A DNA stretch of 9,267 bases from the NCBI GenBank assembly GCA_001830475.1, contig MIAC01000021.1, forward strand, positions 1 through 9,267, given 5' to 3'. The position numbers and the translations under genes were made by a program. This document shows positions 1 through 5,345 of this stretch, in pieces. How positions within the stretch are numbered: position 1 is the first letter of the stretch; each line of letters opens with the position of its first letter. The notes below the pieces were generated by a model. It was not told the DNA's origin, did no database searches, and worked only from the letters and a program-made list of their open reading frames with translations. Source of the stretch: Rhodospirillales bacterium RIFCSPLOWO2_12_FULL_67_15. Its GTDB lineage: Bacteria > Pseudomonadota > Alphaproteobacteria > Rhodospirillales > 2-12-FULL-67-15.

Positions 1-124
1 CCAAGAGCTGCGCGATCGGCTGGAAAGCGCCCAACGCGCCGGCATCTCCGTCCGCGCCGCCGCGAGCGAATCTTCGCGGCTACTTAAAGATGGCGGCGGG
101 GATAAACCTGCCGCCGGCCGCTGA
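1..124 (+). CDS. C-terminal end of an unidentified protein (5' truncated)
   Basis: Reading from base 2, the frame stays open for 40 codons and stops at TGA 122-124. The visible peptide begins QELRDRLESAQRAGISVRAA, which is charged and probably helical, and continues into a Gly/Pro/Ala-rich tail. The last 23 or so residues are almost wholly encoded by the 59-bp palindromic repeat at 57-115, so the native C-terminus may once have ended near residue 18 of the visible part, with the tail added by the element. The next gene starts 35 bp downstream on the same strand, so the two could be co-transcribed. Too little is visible to assign a family or function. That it is coding rests on the open frame, the codon bias, and the repeat being read in the same frame as in the cyclase gene. 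Confidence 0.6.
   Translation, partial: QELRDRLESAQRAGISVRAAASESSRLLKDGGGDKPAAGR
57..115 (+). repeat. Palindromic coding repeat, copy 1 (double hairpin)
   Basis: This 59-bp stretch matches 221-279 at 49 of 59 positions (83%) with no gaps; the offset is 164 bp. It holds two hairpins. The first (60-79) has a 7-bp stem, CCGCGAG pairing with TTCGCGG and closing on a G-T wobble, around the hexaloop CGAATC. The second (92-115) has a 9-bp stem, GGCGGCGGG pairing with CCTGCCGCC through one G-T wobble, around GATAAA. A 12-nt A/T-richer linker joins them. It lies in the coding 3' end of the first gene. The mismatches avoid the stems or mostly keep pairing, which points to a structured element rather than chance GC richness. 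Confidence 0.7.
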
Positions 125-159
125 CAGAACCGACGCGTCATCGAGGAATTCTTGAACTC

Positions 160-2544
160 ATGAACGACGGAAAACGCACCCCTACGACCGCCCGCCGCGC
201 TCCCGGTCCCGGTCCCGCGACCGCCGCGAGCGAATCCGCGCGGCAACATAAGCATGGCGGCGGGGATTCGCCCGCCGCCGCGCCAGCGGCCGCCGGGGTC
301 GCCGCAGACGAACGCCGGCGCCTCCAGCAAGCCGAGATGCTGCTCGCCCTTTCGCGCAAGGTGGCGGCGATCGATTCCCTCGACGAGATCATCGAGACGG
401 TGATGGAAATGACGTCGTGGGAGCTGGGTGCCGAGCGCACCACGCTTTTCCTCAACGATCCGCAGACCGGCGAACTCTATTCCCGTTTCGCCCAGGGCAC
501 TTTCCGGCGCGAGATCCGCTTCCTCAACACCCAGGGCATCGCCGGCCACGTCTTCCAGACCGGCGAAAGCCTGCTCGTCGACGATCCCTACAACAACCCG
601 CACTTCAACCGCCAGGTGGACCAGCAGACCGGCTTCACCACCCGCAACATCATCGCCGTCCCGGTCAAGACGGTGAAGGGCGAGATCATCGGCGTCGCCC
701 AGTGCCTGAACAAAAAGGAAGGCGCGTTCGGCGAGGAGGACCTGCGCGTGCTGGAGGCGATGACGTCGCAGGCGACCGTCGCCCTGCAAAGTTCCCAGTT
801 CATCGAGCGGATGAAGAAGAACCGGGAAAAGGAGATGGAGTTCCTCGACATCGTCGCCGACGTCACTTCGGACATCGATCTCGGCTCGCTGCTCAAGAAG
901 GTGATGAGCGAAGCGACCCGGATGCTGCAGGCGGAGCGGTCCACCCTGTTCCTCAACGACGACAAGACCAACGAGCTGTGGTCCCAGGTCGGCGAGGGCC
1001 TCGGCGCGACCCAGATCCGCTTTCCCAACCATCTCGGCATCGCCGGCGCGGTTTTCACCCAAAACAAGACGGTGAACATCCCGCATGCCTACGCCGACCT
1101 GCGCTTCAATCCGGGCTTCGACAAGAAGACCGGTTTCTTCACCCGCTCGATCCTGTGCGTACCGGTGGTCAACAAGCAGGGCAAGGTGATCGGCGTCACC
1201 CAGATCCTCAACAAGCGCGGCGGGCCCTTCACCGACGAGGACGAGCAGCGCCTGCGCGCCTTCACCGCGCAAATCTCGATCGGCCTGGAGAACGCCAAGC
1301 TGTTCGCCGACGTCCAAAACATGAAAAACTACAACGAGTCCATGCTGCAAAGCATGTCCAACGGCGTCATCACGCTGAACGAGGACGGCAAGATCGTCAC
1401 TTGCAACGCCGCCGGATTGCACATCCTGCGCGCCGCCGCCAAGGACGTGATCGGCAAGCAAGCCAAGGACTATTTCGCCAACGAAAACGCCTGGCTGCTG
1501 GAGAAAATCCACAAAGTCGAGGAATCCCAGACCGGCGAGATCGCCATGGACGCGGAACTGATCTGCGGCGGAGAAAAAACCTCGTCCAACATCAACATCC
1601 AGCCGCTCATGAGCGCCGAAGGCAAGAAACTCGGCTCGATGGTGATGATCGACGACATCAGCTCGGAAAAGCGGATGAAGTCGACCATGGCCCGCTACAT
1701 GGACCCGGGGCTCGCCGACCAGTTGCTGGCGAGCGGGGCCGAGGCGCTCGGCGGGCGCAGCGTGCCGGCGACCATCCTGTTCTCCGACGTGCGCGGCTTC
1801 ACGACCCTCTCGGAGAACCTCGGGCCGCAGGGCATCGTCTCGGTTCTCAACGAATATTTCACCATCATGGTCGATTGCATCACCCGCGAAGGCGGCATGC
1901 TCGACAAGTTCATCGGCGACGCGATCATGGCCGAGTTCGGCCTGCCGGTCGCGCACGACGACGACGAAGACCGCGCCGCGCGCGCCGCGATCTCCATGAT
2001 GAAGGAAATGAATGCCTGGAACGTGACCCGCGCCGCCAATGGCCTGCTCACCATCGACATGGGGATCGGGCTCAATACCGACACGGTGGTTTCGGGCAAC
2101 ATCGGCTCGCCCAAGCGCATGGACTACACCGTGATCGGCGACGGCGTGAACCTCGCCTCGCGGCTCGAAAGCGCCTGCAAGCAGTACGCCGCCCACATCC
2201 TCATCAGCGAAAACACCTTCAAGCGGCTGAAGGGCACCTATCGCACCCGCGAGGTCGACCTGGTGGTGGTCAAGGGCAAGACCCAGCCGGTCGCGGTCTA
2301 CGAGGTGCTCGATTACCACACCGACGAAAGCTTTCCCAACATGATGGACGCCGTCAACCAGTTCCGCGCCGGGATCAAGTATTACCGCGACGGCCACTGG
2401 GACCGCGCCATCGGTGCGTTCCAGGAAACGCTCAAGGCCAACCCCAACGACAAGCTTTCCAAAATCTACATCGAGCGCTGCGAGCACCTGAAGGCCGAGC
2501 CGCCCGAAAAATGGGACGGCGTTTACGTGATGAAATCGAAGTAA
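160..2544 (+). CDS. Class III adenylate cyclase, GAF-GAF-PAS-cyclase-TPR (CyaB1-like)
   Basis: The 794-residue protein should convert ATP to cAMP. Residues 1-50 are disordered, and about 21-40 are encoded by the palindromic repeat. GAF1 spans about 60-210 and GAF2 about 228-380. GAF2 has the full NKFDE motif of cyclic-nucleotide-binding GAF domains (N351, K352, F357, D361, E362); GAF1 keeps N184, K185, F190 and D194 but has Leu at the last position. A PAS-like domain covers about 390-500 and the cyclase domain about 535-720. The catalytic set is complete: metal-binding D543 (FSD) and D587 (GD), adenine-contacting K583 and D655 (DYTVIGD), and transition-state N664 and R668. The choice of Lys/Asp favours ATP over GTP. 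The tail (728-778) resembles a TPR. No transmembrane segment is evident, so it is probably cytosolic. This is the order known from Anabaena CyaB1/CyaB2, where cAMP binding to the GAF tandem activates the enzyme. The ATG at 160 follows GAGGA at 143-147 with slightly long spacing. Confidence 0.93.
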   Translation: MNDGKRTPTTARRAPGPGPATAASESARQHKHGGGDSPAAAPAAAGVAADERRRLQQAEMLLALSRKVAAIDSLDEIIETVMEMTSWELGAERTTLFLNDPQTGELYSRFAQGTFRREIRFLNTQGIAGHVFQTGESLLVDDPYNNPHFNRQVDQQTGFTTRNIIAVPVKTVKGEIIGVAQCLNKKEGAFGEEDLRVLEAMTSQATVALQSSQFIERMKKNREKEMEFLDIVADVTSDIDLGSLLKKVMSEATRMLQAERSTLFLNDDKTNELWSQVGEGLGATQIRFPNHLGIAGAVFTQNKTVNIPHAYADLRFNPGFDKKTGFFTRSILCVPVVNKQGKVIGVTQILNKRGGPFTDEDEQRLRAFTAQISIGLENAKLFADVQNMKNYNESMLQSMSNGVITLNEDGKIVTCNAAGLHILRAAAKDVIGKQAKDYFANENAWLLEKIHKVEESQTGEIAMDAELICGGEKTSSNINIQPLMSAEGKKLGSMVMIDDISSEKRMKSTMARYMDPGLADQLLASGAEALGGRSVPATILFSDVRGFTTLSENLGPQGIVSVLNEYFTIMVDCITREGGMLDKFIGDAIMAEFGLPVAHDDDEDRAARAAISMMKEMNAWNVTRAANGLLTIDMGIGLNTDTVVSGNIGSPKRMDYTVIGDGVNLASRLESACKQYAAHILISENTFKRLKGTYRTREVDLVVVKGKTQPVAVYEVLDYHTDESFPNMMDAVNQFRAGIKYYRDGHWDRAIGAFQETLKANPNDKLSKIYIERCEHLKAEPPEKWDGVYVMKSK
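221..279 (+). repeat. Palindromic coding repeat, copy 2 (double hairpin)
   Basis: This is the second copy of the element at 57-115, lying inside the N-terminal coding region of the cyclase. Hairpin 1 (224-243) pairs CCGCGAG with CGCGCGG, with one A-G mismatch, around CGAATC. Hairpin 2 (256-279) has a perfect 9-bp stem, GGCGGCGGG with its exact complement, around GATTCG. The two loops are reverse complements, so the whole element is roughly an inverted pair of the same hairpin type. It is translated in the same frame as copy 1, giving AASESARQHKHGGGDSPAA. It falls in a disordered linker ahead of GAF1, where an insertion would be tolerated. Confidence 0.72.
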
Positions 2545-2562
2545 CGGCTGCGCGCGGGAGGG

Positions 2563-2617
2563 GCGCGGCGGCGAATCCCGCCGCGCATATTCATGGTGCG
2601 CCCCGACCGGGGCGTGC
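2563..2617 (-). repeat. Intergenic double hairpin, possible inverted third copy / terminator
   Basis: Nineteen bases after the cyclase stop, 2563-2586 forms a perfect 9-bp stem (GCGCGGCGG with its exact complement) around the same CGAATC hexaloop found in the coding repeats. An A/T-rich linker (2587-2595) follows, then a second hairpin at 2596-2617 with a CGCCCC/GGGGCG core around GACC. Read on the reverse strand, the order becomes hairpin, linker, GATTCG hairpin, as in the two coding copies, though the sequence outside the loop and GC-rich stem has diverged. The stems could also end or attenuate transcription between the cyclase and the Pat gene. However, no run of T follows either hairpin, so a classical intrinsic terminator is doubtful. 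Confidence 0.5.
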
Positions 2618-2644
2618 GCCGGAAAACCCGCTGGAACCCCTCCC

Positions 2645-5341
2645 ATGTCCCTTCGCGCTCTCGACAAGCTGTTCGCGCCCCGCTCCGTCGCCGTCATCGG
2701 CGCCTCGGCCGATGAAGGCTCGGTCGGGCACGTCGTCCTCCGCAACCTGCTCGCGGGCGGGTTTTCCGGCCCGGTCCTGCCCGTCAACCCGCGCCGCAAG
2801 GCGGTCGCGGGCGTGCTCGCCTACGCGGACGTCGCCAGCCTGCCCGAGGCTCCCGACCTCGCCCTGGTCTGCACCCCGCCCGCGACCGTGCCGGCGATGA
2901 TCGAAGCCGCCGGCGCGAAAGGGATCGGCGCGGCCATCGTCGTCACCGCCGGGCTTGCCCGCACCAAGCTCGCGGACGGCACGTCCGCCCAGGAAGCGAT
3001 GCTTGCCGCGGCCCGGCGATACGGCACGCGCATCCTCGGGCCCAACTGCCTGGGATTGATCGTTCCGCGCATCGGCCTGAACGCCAGTTTCGCGCACACC
3101 TCCGCGCTCGCCGGCGAGATCGCGTTCGTCTCGCAATCGGGCGCGCTCGGCACCGCCGTGCTCGACTGGGCGCGCGCCCGCGGCATCGGCTTTTCCTGCT
3201 TCGTTTCCCTCGGCGACGGCGCCGACATCGGTTTCGGCGACATGCTCGACGCCCTCGGCAGCGATCCCCACACCCGCGCCATTCTGCTCTACATCGAATC
3301 CATCAGCTCGCGGCGCAACTTCATGTCGGCGGCGCGCGCCGCGGCGCGCAACAAGCCGGTCCTGGCGGTTAAGGCCGGACGCTTCGCCGACGGAATGCGC
3401 GCGGCCCAATCCCACACCGGCGCGCTCGCCGGATCGGACGAGGTTTACGACGCCGCCCTCCGGCGGGCGGGAATGTTGCGCGTGTTCAGCGTCGAAGAAC
3501 TGTTCGAGGCGGTCGAAACCCTCGCCCGCGTCCGCCGCCCGCGCGGCGATCGTCTCGCCGTCCTGACCAACGGCGGCGGCATCGGCGTCATGGCGGTGGA
3601 CCGCCTGATCGAAGACGGCGGCCGTCTCGCCGTTCTCGCGCCCGAAACGATCGCCGAACTCGACGCCGCCCTGCCCGCCACGTGGTCGCGCGGCAATCCG
3701 GTGGACATCGTCGGCGACGCGGATGGGGCCCGTTACGCCGAGGCCGCGCGCATCCTGGCCCGCGCGCCGGAAGTGGACGCCCTGCTCGTCATGCACGCGC
3801 CGACCGCGGTCGCCAACAGCACCGAGGCCGCGCAGGCAGTCGTCGACGCCCTTCGCGCCGAGTCTGCGACCGTGCTCACGAGTTGGGTCGGCGGCGAGGC
3901 GATCGCTCCGGCCCGGAGACTCTTCGCGCGCGAGGGAATTCCGACCTTTCACACCCCCGAAGCGGCGGTGCGCGCTTTCCTCCATCTCATCCGCTACCGG
4001 CGCAATCAGGAGATGCTGATGGAAACGCCGCCATCGGCGCCGACGGAGTTCACCGTCTCCGCAACCGCCGCCCGTCTGATGGTGGAAGAGGCGCTGGCCC
4101 GCGCCCCCGACGCGACGGCCAGCATCGTCCTCGACGAGTTGCAGTCCAAGGCGGTGCTGGCCGCCTACGGCATTCCGACGGTCGAAACCCACATCGCCCG
4201 CACCCCGGCCGAAGCCGCCCTCAAGGCCCGCGCCATCGGCTTTCCCGTCGCCCTCAAGATTCTCGCCGAAGGCATCAGCCACAAGTCCGACGTCGGCGGC
4301 GTCGACTTGTTTCTCGATTCGGAGCCGACCGTGGAAAACGCCGCCAAGCGCATGCTGCGCCTGGTCGCCGCCCGGGCGCCCGAGGCCCGCGTGATCGGTT
4401 TCACCGTGCAGCCGATGGCGGCTAGGCCCGGCGCGCACGAACTCATCGCCGGCATCGCCACCGATCCCATTTTCGGCCCCGTTGTCCTGTTCGGCCAAGG
4501 CGGCACGGCGGTCGAGACGATCGCCGACCGGGCAATCGCGTTGCCGCCCTTGAACCTGAATCTCGCCCGCGAGCTGGTCGCGCGCACGCGCGTCGCGCGT
4601 CTTTTGCGCGGCGGGCGCGGGCGGGCCCCGGCCGACATGGATGCCCTTGGCCTCGCGCTGATGCGCGTCGCGCAGATGATCGTGGATATCCCCGAGATCG
4701 TGGAGATGGACATCAACCCGCTGCTCGCCGACGCGCAGGGCGTGCTCGCGCTCGACGCGCGTATCCGCATCCGGGCCGCGGAAGGCGACGGCGCGAGCCG
4801 CCTCAGCATCCGGCCCTATCCGCAGGAACTGGAAGAAACCTTTACCCTGCAATCCGGTCGGCGTGCGCTGCTCCGGCCCATCCGGCCCGAGGACGAACCC
4901 GAGCATTACGAGTTCATCTCCAAGCTCAGCCCCGAGGATGTCCGTTTTAGGTTCTTCGGCATGGTGCGCGAACTGCCTCACTCGGAAATGGCGCGTTTCA
5001 CCCAGATCGACTACGACCGCGAAATGGCCTTCATCGCCTCCGCCGAGCGCAATGGCGGCGGCCGCGAGACGCTCGGCGTCGTCCGCACCGCGACCGACCC
5101 CGACAACCAGCGCGCCGAGTTCGCCATCGTCGTCCGCTCCGACCTCGGCGGCCAGGGACTCGGCCACCACCTGCTCGAAAAGATGATCGCCTATTGCCGC
5201 GCCCGGGGTACGCGCTCGATCGTCGGCCAAGTCATGACCGAGAACGCGCGCATGCGGGAACTGGCCCGCAACCTCGGCTTCGGCCAACGCCTCATCCCCG
5301 GCGAGGGCGTGGTCGAAGTGACGCTGGACCTTCAGTCCTGA
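2645..5341 (+). CDS. Pat-type bifunctional acyl-CoA-synthetase-like / GNAT protein acetyltransferase
   Basis: The 898-residue protein joins an NDP-forming acyl-CoA synthetase module to a C-terminal GNAT domain, matching the build and length (nearly 900 residues) of Salmonella Pat/YfiQ. Those enzymes acetylate active-site lysines of acyl-CoA synthetases such as Acs. The N-terminal CoA-binding Rossmann domain carries SVAVIGAS (14-21), LGPNCLGL (131-138) and SQSGALG (163-169). The SHTGALAG motif (256-263) keeps H257, the phosphohistidine position of ADP-forming synthetases. The ATP-grasp part lies at about 495-710, with SHKSDVGGV (545-553) and DINPLLA (689-695). The GNAT domain spans about 735-893, with acetyl-CoA loop GGQGLG (835-840) and E825 at the probable general-base position. 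The ATG at 2645 has only a weak GGA upstream. It lies 100 bp after the cyclase on the same strand. Family membership is secure; the protein substrate is inferred from the family, and a metabolic acyl-CoA ligase role cannot be excluded. Confidence 0.9.
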   Translation: MSLRALDKLFAPRSVAVIGASADEGSVGHVVLRNLLAGGFSGPVLPVNPRRKAVAGVLAYADVASLPEAPDLALVCTPPATVPAMIEAAGAKGIGAAIVVTAGLARTKLADGTSAQEAMLAAARRYGTRILGPNCLGLIVPRIGLNASFAHTSALAGEIAFVSQSGALGTAVLDWARARGIGFSCFVSLGDGADIGFGDMLDALGSDPHTRAILLYIESISSRRNFMSAARAAARNKPVLAVKAGRFADGMRAAQSHTGALAGSDEVYDAALRRAGMLRVFSVEELFEAVETLARVRRPRGDRLAVLTNGGGIGVMAVDRLIEDGGRLAVLAPETIAELDAALPATWSRGNPVDIVGDADGARYAEAARILARAPEVDALLVMHAPTAVANSTEAAQAVVDALRAESATVLTSWVGGEAIAPARRLFAREGIPTFHTPEAAVRAFLHLIRYRRNQEMLMETPPSAPTEFTVSATAARLMVEEALARAPDATASIVLDELQSKAVLAAYGIPTVETHIARTPAEAALKARAIGFPVALKILAEGISHKSDVGGVDLFLDSEPTVENAAKRMLRLVAARAPEARVIGFTVQPMAARPGAHELIAGIATDPIFGPVVLFGQGGTAVETIADRAIALPPLNLNLARELVARTRVARLLRGGRGRAPADMDALGLALMRVAQMIVDIPEIVEMDINPLLADAQGVLALDARIRIRAAEGDGASRLSIRPYPQELEETFTLQSGRRALLRPIRPEDEPEHYEFISKLSPEDVRFRFFGMVRELPHSEMARFTQIDYDREMAFIASAERNGGGRETLGVVRTATDPDNQRAEFAIVVRSDLGGQGLGHHLLEKMIAYCRARGTRSIVGQVMTENARMRELARNLGFGQRLIPGEGVVEVTLDLQS

Positions 5342-5345
5342 CGGA

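Noticed and set aside
417..2900. An 827-codon forward frame overlapping the cyclase and the start of the Pat gene
   Set aside because: Its Arg/Pro-rich translation is typical of an out-of-frame GC-rich shadow, and it spans an intergenic gap. The cyclase frame carries all catalytic residues.
5342..5345. A bidirectional terminator between the convergent Pat and cNBD genes
   Set aside because: Only 4 bp separate the stop codons and I saw no hairpin followed by a T run on either strand.
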